From NCBI RefSeq assembly GCF_001766675.1, contig NZ_MJLT01000067.1, positions 45,112 to 109,111 of the forward strand: a stretch of DNA of 64,000 bases. Reading direction: 5' to 3'. Positions 44,650 to 52,745 of the stretch are shown piece after piece (the stretch's first letter is position 1; every line of letters begins with the position of its first letter). This stretch comes from Arthrobacter sp. SW1 (GTDB lineage: Bacteria; Actinomycetota; Actinomycetes; Actinomycetales; Micrococcaceae). The notes under the pieces were generated by a model that was given only the letters and a program-made list of their open reading frames with translations, was not told the DNA's origin and ran no database searches. The translations under genes and the position numbers were made by a program.

Positions 44650-44780
44650 GGACATGTCCCTCACTGGCAGCGGGCGGTGGACATGTCCACTAACCCTTGG
44701 TGCACATGTCCGTCGCCAGACGGCAAGGATGGACATATTCGCATTATGTCCATCCTTGGCCACGTGCAGTGGACATGTCC
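44650..44780 (+). repeat. GGACATGTCC multi-site element, copy B (five sites)
   Basis: Site starts are 44650, 44679, 44702 (GCACATGTCC), 44731 (split palindrome GGACATA - 7 nt - TATGTCC with 13-bp arms extending to 44725 and 44757) and 44771. The spacing 29/23/29/40 is identical to copy C. Sites 3 and 5 are equidistant (34.5 bp centre to centre) from the split palindrome. It lies between convergent mrpG and a DUF4235 gene. Confidence 0.9.
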
Positions 44781-44789
44781 CTGGAAGAA

Positions 44790-45050
44790 CTAGACGATGT
44801 CCTGGGTCTTGGCGAAGCGGGCGATGGCGCGCTGGGTGCCGCGGCTGGTCAGGACCTGGATGACGGCGCTGACGGACGCGGAGATCAGCGCGAAGGTAAG
44901 GGCTGAGCGCAGGCTGGTTTCCATGTCGTCATTGCCCTTGGGCGGCTTGTTGCCGGTGGTCTTTTCCCAGATGCCGTTGACGAGCTTGGTGCCCGCGAAT
45001 CCTGCGCCGATGCTGATGCCGGTGCCGAGCAGTTTGAAAAGGAAGTTCAT
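44790..45050 (-). CDS. DUF4235 membrane protein
   Basis: An 86-residue protein with two hydrophobic helices (FKLLGTGISIGAGFAGTKLV; ALTFALISASVSAVIQVLTS) separated by a polar loop containing NKPPKG. This matches the small actinobacterial DUF4235 family, of unknown function. It converges with the Mrp operon; the repeat element ends 9 bp before its stop. Confidence 0.85.
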   Translation of the reverse strand: MNFLFKLLGTGISIGAGFAGTKLVNGIWEKTTGNKPPKGNDDMETSLRSALTFALISASVSAVIQVLTSRGTQRAIARFAKTQDIV

Positions 45051-45096
45051 GCCGGAGCTCCTTGCGGGAGGAAACAGGACCGTCCCCAGCCTAACC

Positions 45097-45825
45097 CTAT
45101 TCGGGGGCCGGCGATTGGCGGCGGCGCTCGAAGAAGGCCTTGAGCGCTCCCGGTTCCGGGCGGACGGGAACGATGTCCCGCTCCGTCTCCAGCGCCACCC
45201 CGGTGCTGCCGAGCCGCAGCAGCTCTTCCAGCAGGACCAGCGTGGGCGGCATGAGCTTCAGGGCTCCGGCGGCCTCGGCTTCCAGGATGCCGCGCACCGG
45301 CATCCACAATGACTGCCAGGCCTCCGTGGTCTGGTGGCTGGCCTCTGCCTCCGGCGCGGGCACAGCCAAGTAGAAGTATGTATCGAACCGCTTCGGCTGG
45401 TCCTCCGGCGTGACCCAGTTGGCCCACGGACGCAGCGAGCCGGCGTCGAGTTCCAGGCCCGCTTCCTCCTGCACCTCGCGGAGTGCCGCAGCAAGGACGC
45501 GGCCCGCGTTGTGCAGAGATGCGGCAGCGGACTCCGCCGCGATGCTGCAACGGCGCCATGCCTGTGCGTGCCGGCGGGCGACGTCGTCGGGAAAGTTCCA
45601 GCCGGAACCGTCGACGGCGTCCACTCGCCCGCCGGGGAACACCACCATCCCGGCGGCGAAGTCCATGGTGGAGACCCGGTGCTGGACGAAGACTTCCGGG
45701 CCGTCGGAGCCGTCGCGGAGCAGGATGACGCTGGCAGCCAGGCGGGCTTCCGGCGCCTCTGACGGCGCCTCCATAGGCGCCGCACCGCTGCCCGGGACGC
45801 TGATGGGCCCGCCGTTGTCCGCCAT
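45097..45825 (-). CDS. Nudix hydrolase (NUDT19-like)
   Basis: A 242-residue protein starting at 45825. The Nudix box is split in the manner of NUDT19-type proteins: VVFPGGRVDAVDG near residue 60, a roughly 35-residue insertion, then ALREVQEEAGLELD with the metal-binding glutamates. A conserved RFDTYFYLAVPAPE strand follows. Members hydrolyse nucleoside diphosphate derivatives such as CoA or NDP-sugars; the substrate here is unknown. Its upstream region carries a 15-bp inverted repeat (45856-45944). Confidence 0.85.
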   Translation of the reverse strand: MADNGGPISVPGSGAAPMEAPSEAPEARLAASVILLRDGSDGPEVFVQHRVSTMDFAAGMVVFPGGRVDAVDGSGWNFPDDVARRHAQAWRRCSIAAESAAASLHNAGRVLAAALREVQEEAGLELDAGSLRPWANWVTPEDQPKRFDTYFYLAVPAPEAEASHQTTEAWQSLWMPVRGILEAEAAGALKLMPPTLVLLEELLRLGSTGVALETERDIVPVRPEPGALKAFFERRRQSPAPE

Positions 45826-45855
45826 GAACGCTCCTTTGCCGTACCCGCTGTGACG

Positions 45856-45944
45856 ATTCTGCTGGATCACACCCGCAGTCACTCCACCGTACCCGCGCCA
45901 CTCCGGGCCGGGCGACGCCAAGACCGGAGGTGATCCAGCAGAAT
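45856..45944. repeat. 15-bp perfect inverted repeat pair
   Basis: ATTCTGCTGGATCAC at 45856-45870 is the exact complement of GTGATCCAGCAGAAT at 45930-45944, with 59 bp between. It lies 31 bp upstream of the Nudix start. It could be two copies of a regulator half-site or a long-loop stem. Confidence 0.75.
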
Positions 45945-46065
45945 GTGCCGGCCCACCAAAGGAAGCGCCCCGGACCAGAGCAATATGACCGCCCGCCCCG
46001 CAACGGAAGGGGCCCGCCGCGGAAGCGGGGTGTAAACTGGAGCACGCCCAAAAGGGCAATTGATA

Positions 46066-46185
46066 ACGACAGGGGAGCGCCGCCGTCGGGCTGCAGGAGC
46101 AGAACGAAGGAAGGGCGCTGAGAGTGCGGAACACCGCAGACCCTCGAACCTGATCCGGTTAGTACCGGCGCAAGGGAGTCGAGTT
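46066..46185 (+). promoter_or_regulatory. TPP riboswitch (THI element)
   Basis: Conserved THI-box parts appear in order: AGGGGAGC, then GCGCTGAGAGTGC, ACCGCAGACCCTCGAACCTG, ATCCGGTTAGTACCGGCG and AAGGGAGTCGA. It lies about 80 bp before ykoE. Binding of thiamine pyrophosphate should shut down expression of the transporter operon. Confidence 0.96.
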
Positions 46186-46265
46186 CTCAGAGTGACCGGA
46201 GAACGGGCCGCCACGGCAGTCCACCCGGGCAACACTTTCCCCTCCTGTTTCCTCAGGAGGACACA

Positions 46266-46883
46266 ATGACTACAGCAAGTGTGAAGAAGACCGGCTACAG
46301 CTGGCGCGTGGTGGACATCGTGGTGGCGGCGCTGATCGCCATCGCCGGCGGCGTGATCTTCTGGGCCTGGTCCCAGGGCGCCAGCCTGATCACCCCGGCC
46401 ACCGCGGTGTACCCGCCCCTGTCCGGCCTCTACGCCGGCGGCTGGATGATCCCGGCCGTGCTCGGCATGCTCGTCATCCGCAAGCCCGGCGCGGCGCTGT
46501 TCTGCGAAGCCGTGGCCGCCACCGGCGAACTCATCATGGGCTCCCAGTACGGTACCACCGTGCTGATCTCCGGCATCGTCCAGGGCCTGGGCGCCGAGAT
46601 CGTGTTCGCGGCCTTCGCCTACAAGAAGTTCAACCTGCCGGTCTCGCTGCTGGCCGGTGCCGCGGCGGGCCTGTTCTGCGGCCTGAACGACTCCTTCGCG
46701 CCGTGGGGCTGGAATATCGCGTACGGTGCCGGTGACAAGCTCGCCTACATCATCTTCTGCGCCATCTCCGGTGCCATCATCGCCGGCGCCCTGTCCTGGG
46801 TGGCCACCCGCGGCCTTGCCAAGACCGGCGTGCTGAGCTCCTTCGCCTCCCGCAAGGCCGGCGACGAGCCCGCCTTCTCCTGA
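46266..46883 (+). CDS. ykoE: ECF transporter S component for thiamine/HMP (YkoE)
   Basis: The substrate-binding membrane subunit of an energy-coupling-factor importer. The 205-residue product has about six hydrophobic helices (VVDIVVAALIAIAGGVIFWA; GLYAGGWMIPAVLGMLVI; FFCGLNDSF-type loop as GLFCGLNDSFAPWGWNIAYG). The family imports hydroxymethylpyrimidine or thiamine. AGGAGG precedes the ATG and the TPP riboswitch controls it. Its stop overlaps the ykoD start (TGATG). Confidence 0.93.
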   Translation: MTTASVKKTGYSWRVVDIVVAALIAIAGGVIFWAWSQGASLITPATAVYPPLSGLYAGGWMIPAVLGMLVIRKPGAALFCEAVAATGELIMGSQYGTTVLISGIVQGLGAEIVFAAFAYKKFNLPVSLLAGAAAGLFCGLNDSFAPWGWNIAYGAGDKLAYIIFCAISGAIIAGALSWVATRGLAKTGVLSSFASRKAGDEPAFS

Positions 46884-48436
46884 TGCCCGTCCCTTCCAGC
46901 GGAGCCGTCCGTCCCGCCGCCGTGTCCGCGCGCGGCTGGGGCTGGCGGCATGCGGGCCGCAGCACCCCGGCCGTGCACGGCCTGGACCTCGAGATCCAGC
47001 CGGGCGAACGCGTGCTGCTGCTGGGTCCCTCCGGCGCGGGCAAGTCGACCCTGCTGCACGCCCTCGCGGGGGTGCTCGGTGATGAGGACGACGACGCCGA
47101 CGAGACCGGTTCGCTGCTGATCGACGGTGCCGTGCCGCGCGACTTTAGGGGCAGGGAGAGCCGTGGCCGGGCCGGGCTGATGCAGCAGGACCCCGAGACG
47201 CAGGTGGTGCTTTCGCGCCTGGGCGACGACGTCGCCTTCGGCGCCGAGAACCTGGCCGTGCCGCGCGAGGAGATCTGGGCCCGCGTGCATGAGGCGATCG
47301 ACGACGTCGGACTGGCTGCTTTCCCGCTCGACCACCCGACGTCGGCGCTCTCCGGAGGCCAGAAGCAGCGCCTCGCGCTCGCCGGCATCCTGGCGATGCG
47401 TCCCGGCCTGATCCTGCTGGACGAACCGACCGCCAACCTGGACCCGGCCGGCGTGCTGGAGGTGCGGGACGCCGTCGAACGCTGTCTGGACAAGACCGGC
47501 GCCACGCTGGTGGTGGTGGAGCACCGGGTGTCCGTCTGGAAGGACCTGGTGGACCGGATCGTGGTGCTGCAGCCCGGGAGCTCGTCCGAGCCCGCGGTGC
47601 TGCTGGACGGCCCGCCGGACACCGTGCTGGAGCAGGCCCGGGACATGCTGGCCGCCGCCGGCGTGTGGGTGCCGGGGTATGTTCCGGCTACCCGCGGGCG
47701 GATGTCCGCCGGGGGAAGTGAACTGCTCCTGGAAGCGCAGGATGTCGCCGTATCCCGGGAACGCCCGCGCCGCCGCGGCTTCAAGACCATTCCGCCCGTT
47801 CCGGTCCAGGACGGCCTCAACGCCCAGGTCCTCGCCGGCCAGGCGCTGACCATCACCGGCCCCAACGGGGCTGGCAAGTCCACCTTCGCGCTGACCCTCG
47901 CCGGGCTGCTGGCTCCGGTCTCCGGAACGGTGAGTGCCGGCGTCGGCCTCGCGGCAGGCGCCGGAAGCAACCCGTATGGCTGGAAGGCGCAGCAGCTGAT
48001 TTCCCGGATCGGGACCGTCTTCCAGGAACCCGAGCACCAGTTCGTCACGGGCCGGGTGCTGGATGAGCTCATGTTCGGGCCGAAACATTTGGGCCACGGG
48101 CAGGAACGCGTGGATGAACTGCTGGAACGCCTGCGCCTCACGCACCTGGTGGACGCCAACCCGTACACGCTTTCCGGTGGCGAGAAGCGCCGGCTCTCCG
48201 TGGCCACCGTGCTGGCCGCGCACCCCAAGGTGCTGGTGCTGGACGAGCCGACCTTTGGCCAGGACGCCAACACCTGGGCCGAGCTGGCGTCCTTCCTGTC
48301 CGAGCTGCTCGACGCCGGAACCGCCGTGGTCTCCGTGACCCATGACGAAGAATTCACCGCCGTGCTGGGCGGCACCGAGATGCGCCTGGATGCGCGGGCC
48401 GGGCGCGGTGTCCGGCAGGAAGCGGGTGCGGCATGA
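46883..48436 (+). CDS. ykoD: ECF transporter ATPase with two ABC domains (YkoD)
   Basis: A 517-residue tandem ATPase that powers the thiamine-precursor importer. Domain 1 has Walker A LLGPSGAGKSTLLHAL, signature LSGGQKQRLALAG and Walker B LILLDEPTANLDP. Domain 2 has ITGPNGAGKSTFAL, LSGGEKRRLSVAT and VLVLDEPTFGQD. Both sites look catalytically complete. Translation is coupled to ykoE, and the ykoC start overlaps its stop. Confidence 0.95.
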   Translation: MPVPSSGAVRPAAVSARGWGWRHAGRSTPAVHGLDLEIQPGERVLLLGPSGAGKSTLLHALAGVLGDEDDDADETGSLLIDGAVPRDFRGRESRGRAGLMQQDPETQVVLSRLGDDVAFGAENLAVPREEIWARVHEAIDDVGLAAFPLDHPTSALSGGQKQRLALAGILAMRPGLILLDEPTANLDPAGVLEVRDAVERCLDKTGATLVVVEHRVSVWKDLVDRIVVLQPGSSSEPAVLLDGPPDTVLEQARDMLAAAGVWVPGYVPATRGRMSAGGSELLLEAQDVAVSRERPRRRGFKTIPPVPVQDGLNAQVLAGQALTITGPNGAGKSTFALTLAGLLAPVSGTVSAGVGLAAGAGSNPYGWKAQQLISRIGTVFQEPEHQFVTGRVLDELMFGPKHLGHGQERVDELLERLRLTHLVDANPYTLSGGEKRRLSVATVLAAHPKVLVLDEPTFGQDANTWAELASFLSELLDAGTAVVSVTHDEEFTAVLGGTEMRLDARAGRGVRQEAGAA

Positions 48437-49224
48437 GGGACGTGCTGAGCGTGCACGGCAACCAGGCCCTGCTCACCCGTGCCAACCCGCTGGCGAAGTT
48501 CGTGGCGGTTTTCCTGATCACCATGGTGCTGGCGCTGTCCATCGACTGGGTGTCCGCGTCCACGGCCCTGATCGCCGAGTTCGCGCTGTTCCCGCTGGCC
48601 GGGCTCACGCTGCGGCTGCTCTGGCAGCGCGGCTGGCCGCTCATCCTCGCGGCGGCGCTGGGCGGTTGGAGCACCGCGATCCTTTCGGCGGACAGCGGAA
48701 AGATACTGCTCGACGCCGGCATCTGGTCCATCAGCGAAGGCTCGCTGGAGCTCGGGCTCGGGTTCATGCTGCGGGGCCTGGCGATCGCCCTGCCGGCCAT
48801 CCTGCTGATGAGCTGCACCGATCCCACCGACCTGGCCGACGCCCTGGCGCAGAAGGCGAAGCTGCCGCACCGCTTTGTGCTCGGCACCTTGGCCGCGATG
48901 CGACTGGTGGGCCTCCTGGCCGAGGAGTGGCAGACCATCGGCATGGCCCGGCGTGCCCGCGGCGTGGGTTCGCACGGCAGCCCCCTGCAGCGCCTGCGGG
49001 CCACGCTCGGCCAGAGTTTCGGATTGCTGGTGCAGGCCGTGCGCCGGGCCTCGAGGCTCGCGGTGACCATGGAAGCACGCGGCTTCGGCGGTGCCTCCCG
49101 CACATGGGCCCGTGAATCGACGTACTCGCTGCTTGATGTGTGGGTGCTCCTGGGCGGCGTGGTGATTGCCGCCGCGGCCGTGCTGACCGCCGTCGCGGGC
49201 GGGGCCTGGAACTTCGTGTTCTAG
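48433..49224 (+). CDS. ykoC: ECF transporter T component (YkoC)
   Basis: A 263-residue coupling subunit with about five membrane helices. Coupling-helix motifs of EcfT proteins are visible as ARRARGVGSH and TMEARGFGGA, which dock onto the two ATPase domains. ATGA overlap with ykoD shows a single coupled operon ykoE-ykoD-ykoC under the TPP riboswitch. Confidence 0.93.
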   Translation: MRDVLSVHGNQALLTRANPLAKFVAVFLITMVLALSIDWVSASTALIAEFALFPLAGLTLRLLWQRGWPLILAAALGGWSTAILSADSGKILLDAGIWSISEGSLELGLGFMLRGLAIALPAILLMSCTDPTDLADALAQKAKLPHRFVLGTLAAMRLVGLLAEEWQTIGMARRARGVGSHGSPLQRLRATLGQSFGLLVQAVRRASRLAVTMEARGFGGASRTWARESTYSLLDVWVLLGGVVIAAAAVLTAVAGGAWNFVF

Positions 49225-49247
49225 TTTCAGGGCCTCCGCGGCAGTCC

Positions 49248-49838
49248 CTAAACCGCCGGCGCGTTCTCGAAGCGCTCCCGCGTCAGGAAGGCCAGTTGGG
49301 CTTCCTTTTCGGCCAGCTGGATCGTGGGACCGAGCTCGAAGCAAGTGGTCCTGAGCCGGCGGATGGCCTTCTCGTTGCGGGCGTCGGGCTCCACCACCAC
49401 GCGGTCGATCGCCGGATCGGCGAACATGTAGCGCAGCAGCACGCTGACCAGCCTCGGGGTGAACTTTGGCACCGGCTGCTGAGCCGGGGCCAGGAGCAGG
49501 TGCATCCCGAAGTCCTCGGCGCGGGCAGGGTAGGCCTCGCTGACGGGGTCGTGCAGCGGCTCATACGTTTGGAAGAGGGCCACGGGCTTGCCGTCCAGGA
49601 GCGCCAGGAACGCGTGGTGCGTCTCCAGTGAGTCGAGGAACTGGTAGATCTCCAGGACGGTTTCGCGGCTGTGCTCCAGCATGCCCCAGAACCGGGCGCG
49701 TTCTTCCTTGACCCAGCCGTAGATCAGCTCGATGTCCTCCTCGGGCCGCAGCGGAACGATCCGTACGGAACCCCAAGGGTGCTCTTCGCTGTGGACGGCG
49801 TCGCGGAGGCTGAAGTCTGTGCTTGCGACGGTGCTCAT
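49248..49838 (-). CDS. GNAT acetyltransferase of the siderophore-biosynthesis (IucB-like) type
   Basis: A 196-residue cytoplasmic acyltransferase resembling the Acetyltransf_8 / IucB group that acylates N6-hydroxylysine or hydroxy-diamines during hydroxamate siderophore synthesis. Supporting segments are GSVRIVPLRPEEDIELIYGW, ARFWGMLEHSRETVLEIYQF and a C-terminal RVVVEPDARNEKAIRRL acetyl-CoA region. It begins inside the end of the acylase gene (ATGA overlap at 49835-49838), so the two are co-translated behind the iron box at 52008. No hydroxylase or NIS synthetase gene is in the window. Confidence 0.85.
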   Translation of the reverse strand: MSTVASTDFSLRDAVHSEEHPWGSVRIVPLRPEEDIELIYGWVKEERARFWGMLEHSRETVLEIYQFLDSLETHHAFLALLDGKPVALFQTYEPLHDPVSEAYPARAEDFGMHLLLAPAQQPVPKFTPRLVSVLLRYMFADPAIDRVVVEPDARNEKAIRRLRTTCFELGPTIQLAEKEAQLAFLTRERFENAPAV

Positions 49839-51994
49839 GGGGTCCTTTCCAAGACGGCGGTGGTTTCGGGGACGAGCTTGTCCCAGTCGGTGTCGATCGG
49901 GGCGAGTCCGCCCGCGGCCCACAGCGGAAGCTGGTCCGCAAAATGTTGATCGCCGGGGACGCCGGAGGCGCCGAAGGGCACGATCCACCGGCTGTTCCGG
50001 CGGTCCGCCAGGTCCCACACGTAGCGCGCCACGGAGCCGCGGAAGCTCCGGTCCTCCACGCCGGGCAGGCTTTCCATGGACAGGACGCAGTTGGTGTCGC
50101 CGGAAAGCTCTGTGTCGTTCAGGCCCGCGGGCAGCCCGCCGGGAAGTTCGTGGACGGGCAGCAGCGTGTGTATGGAGCCCCAGCTCCCGACGGCGCCACG
50201 CACCGCTCCTTCCAGCGCACCGGCCGCTTCGCCAGCGACGTCGATGCCCAGTTCGGTGCCGCGCGCCAGCAGGGTCTCGACGGCGAAGCCCACCCGGGAG
50301 ACGACGGACAGCCACGGCCCGAACAACGGTGAGTAGCCGTGAGGGGAGGCGAGCGGAGCCAACGCAGGGTGCGCTGCCAGTCGCCGGACCAAGGCTGAGC
50401 GCCACGCAGCAAAGGCTCCTGCCCCGGCACTGCCGGCGTCCATGCGGCCGTCCCACGCCAGGATCCGCTCCCGCAGTACCGCCGCGTCCGGCGACAGGAT
50501 CGCGGAACCCGGCCCGCCGGCGTCGTGCGTTCCGGGCTCAAGGGACTCCAGCAGCGCACGGAACGGCGGCAGCGAACCGAGCAGGGTGTCCGAATGGACG
50601 GCCTGCATGTGGTCCGCGCTGAGGGGCTGCTCTGTGTCCAGCAGCTCGGTGATCCGGCGGGCGCGGTGGGCCGGGGCGAACTCCATGCCGATGTGGTTTC
50701 CGGCGCCGGTGCTGCATCCTGCGGCCGTGCGGTCGTTGGCGCTGACGGCCACATCGGAGACGTCGCGGCGCGGCAGTTCCACCTGCCCGTCCCATTGGTT
50801 TTCGGCCGACCATGCGGGTACCGGCAGCTTGCGGTTCTCCGGGTTCCGTCGGGGCACGACGCCGGCCAGGAAGTGCCGCACGCGGCCCGCCGTGTCTGCG
50901 GCGACCACGCTGTTCACTGGCTCCACCCAGTCGGCGAGGGCGGATTCGACGTCGTCCACGGTGCTGCTGCGGAGCAAGGGCAGGAGGGATTCGAAACCCA
51001 GCCGGGACTCGGCGCGGGCCGGGATGCGCAGGCTGAGGAGGCGCTCTGTGTTGTTTTCGGTGGTGCCCGGTACCGCCGCGATCACGGGGCCGCGGGCCGT
51101 TTCGAGGACCTCGATCTCCTCGGTGGCGCCGCCCCGTACTGCGATGGTCTCCCGGTGCACGGCGACCGGCTCCCAGCCGAGCTGGCCGCGGGCTTCCACC
51201 GTGTTGCCGGAGCGCCGCAGTTCCTCGACGTACAGGTCCTGGTAATCCGCCATCGCATTGGTGATGGCCCAGGCAGCCTTGCCGGTGTGGCCGAAGTGCG
51301 GCAGGCCGGGGACGCCCGGGAACGCGAAGCCGACCACGTCGAACTCCGGGCACGCCAGCCGCACCTGCTGGTAGACGCCGGGAAGTTCGAGGAGCCGGTG
51401 CGGATCGCCGGCGATCAGCGGCGACCCTGTAGTCGTCCGCGATCCGTGCACGGCCCAGGCGTTGCTGCCGGACCATACCGGGGCTTCGATGCTGAAGAGC
51501 TTCACGGCGTCCGGGCCGAGGGTGGCGGCCACGTGGGCGCGGAACAGCTTGTTCGGGAACGTGGAGAAGAGGATGTGCTGGACCAGGAAGACGCCCATCG
51601 GGGTCCACGGATTCCACGGTTCAGGCGCTGTGCCCGCTGCGTCGAACTCCGGGCCGCCGCGCAGTCCGTCGTTTAGCGCGCTGTTGATCCCGTCAACGTA
51701 CGCCTCGAGCCAAAGCCGGGTGCCGGCGTCGAGCGCGTCGAAGCAGCGCCGGGCGGTGTCATCCAGGCGGGCCTGCCGCGCGAAGCGGTCCCAAAGGAGG
51801 GCATCGGCGCCCAGGACTTCTGCGGTGCGGCCTTCGGAGCGGCGGCGTTCCAGCTCGATCTGCCAGGAGCGGTCTGCCGCGGCGTTGCGGCCCTGAAGGA
51901 AGGCGAGTTCGCCGGCGGTTTCGGCCCACAGGTGGGGGATGCCCCAGGAATCGCGGAAGACCGCGGGCCCGTCGGCGGGACGTGTGGAGGACAT
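49835..51994 (-). CDS. Penicillin-acylase-family Ntn hydrolase
   Basis: A 719-residue self-processing amidase precursor. The nucleophile is Ser177 in VWSGSNAWAVHGS, giving a short alpha chain of about 176 residues and a large beta chain. The following GDPHRLLELPGVYQQ and FAFPGVPGLPHFGHTG are family hallmarks. Unlike most homologues there is no visible signal peptide. Characterised relatives cut acyl chains from penicillin, acyl-homoserine lactones or, in PvdQ, from a siderophore precursor. Iron-box control and co-translation with an IucB-like acetyltransferase favour a siderophore-related substrate here; this is inference. Confidence 0.9.
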   Translation of the reverse strand: MSSTRPADGPAVFRDSWGIPHLWAETAGELAFLQGRNAAADRSWQIELERRRSEGRTAEVLGADALLWDRFARQARLDDTARRCFDALDAGTRLWLEAYVDGINSALNDGLRGGPEFDAAGTAPEPWNPWTPMGVFLVQHILFSTFPNKLFRAHVAATLGPDAVKLFSIEAPVWSGSNAWAVHGSRTTTGSPLIAGDPHRLLELPGVYQQVRLACPEFDVVGFAFPGVPGLPHFGHTGKAAWAITNAMADYQDLYVEELRRSGNTVEARGQLGWEPVAVHRETIAVRGGATEEIEVLETARGPVIAAVPGTTENNTERLLSLRIPARAESRLGFESLLPLLRSSTVDDVESALADWVEPVNSVVAADTAGRVRHFLAGVVPRRNPENRKLPVPAWSAENQWDGQVELPRRDVSDVAVSANDRTAAGCSTGAGNHIGMEFAPAHRARRITELLDTEQPLSADHMQAVHSDTLLGSLPPFRALLESLEPGTHDAGGPGSAILSPDAAVLRERILAWDGRMDAGSAGAGAFAAWRSALVRRLAAHPALAPLASPHGYSPLFGPWLSVVSRVGFAVETLLARGTELGIDVAGEAAGALEGAVRGAVGSWGSIHTLLPVHELPGGLPAGLNDTELSGDTNCVLSMESLPGVEDRSFRGSVARYVWDLADRRNSRWIVPFGASGVPGDQHFADQLPLWAAGGLAPIDTDWDKLVPETTAVLERTP

Positions 51995-52007
51995 GACACT
52001 CGATTTC

Positions 52008-52026
52008 TTAGCTTAGGCTTACCTAA
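52008..52026 (-). promoter_or_regulatory. Iron box (DtxR/IdeR/DmdR-type operator)
   Basis: On the minus strand TTAGGTAAGCCTAAGCTAA matches the consensus TTAGGTTAGSCTAACCTAA at 17 of 19 positions. It lies 14 bp upstream of the acylase start. Iron-loaded repressor would shut off the acylase-acetyltransferase pair. Confidence 0.85.
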
Positions 52027-52139
52027 TCTGAGCGTAAGCGGCGGCGCGCGCGTATGCCAAACCGGCCGGGTTCCGTGACGTTTGTGGGGGAGACTGAAAT
52101 TTCCGTGAACCTTTTCTCCGGGATCGGGCAATACAAGGT

Positions 52140-52745
52140 GTGAACACAGACAGAGACATCATCAGGCGCTCGCGGGACAGCCCCGCCGAGTTCGCCGCGC
52201 TCTACGACCGGCATGCCTCGGTGATCTACCGCTATGCGGCCCGCCGCGCCGGTGATTTCGTGGCCGACGACGTCACCTCCGAGACTTTCCTGGTGGCCTT
52301 CGAGTGCCTGGATTCTTTCGACGAGGCCCGAGAGGACGCGCGGCCGTGGCTGTTCGGGATCGCCACGAACCTGCTGCGCCGGCACCACCGGGCCGAAGCC
52401 CGATTGCTGAAAGCCATGGCCCGGTCCGCACCACGCGAGGCCGGAGCGGACAGCACGGAGGGCGTCGCTGCGCAGGTGGATGCCGCGGCGGCCACGGCCA
52501 AGCTGGCCAAGCGCTTGAAGGCCATGCCGGCGATCGACCGAGACACCCTCCTCCTCTACGCCTGGGCCGACCTCAGCTACGAAGGCATCGCCGACGCCAT
52601 GGGCGTCCCCGTCGGGACCGTGCGTTCCCGCCTGAGCCGCGCCCGGCGCATCCTCCGCACCGGCCTGGCGCCGGCGACCTCTGACGAACTTGAAGAAACG
52701 GACAATGATCATGGACGACTTGCAGCTGCTCCGCGAAATGCGTAG
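52140..52745 (+). CDS. RNA polymerase sigma factor, ECF type
   Basis: A 201-residue sigma factor with GTG start at 52140 (AAGG just upstream). Region 2 shows FAALYDRHASVIYRYAARR and DVTSETFLVAFECLDSF, then WLFGIATNLLRRHHR. Region 4 holds the HTH LSYEGIADAMGVPVGTVRSR. Its 3' end overlaps the next gene by about 40 bp, and that gene belongs to a family repeatedly found beside such sigma factors. Confidence 0.92.
   Translation: MNTDRDIIRRSRDSPAEFAALYDRHASVIYRYAARRAGDFVADDVTSETFLVAFECLDSFDEAREDARPWLFGIATNLLRRHHRAEARLLKAMARSAPREAGADSTEGVAAQVDAAAATAKLAKRLKAMPAIDRDTLLLYAWADLSYEGIADAMGVPVGTVRSRLSRARRILRTGLAPATSDELEETDNDHGRLAAAPRNA

Noticed and set aside
46777..49344. 855-codon minus-strand frame
   Set aside because: Antisense shadow of ykoD/ykoC; the plus strand has intact Walker and signature motifs.
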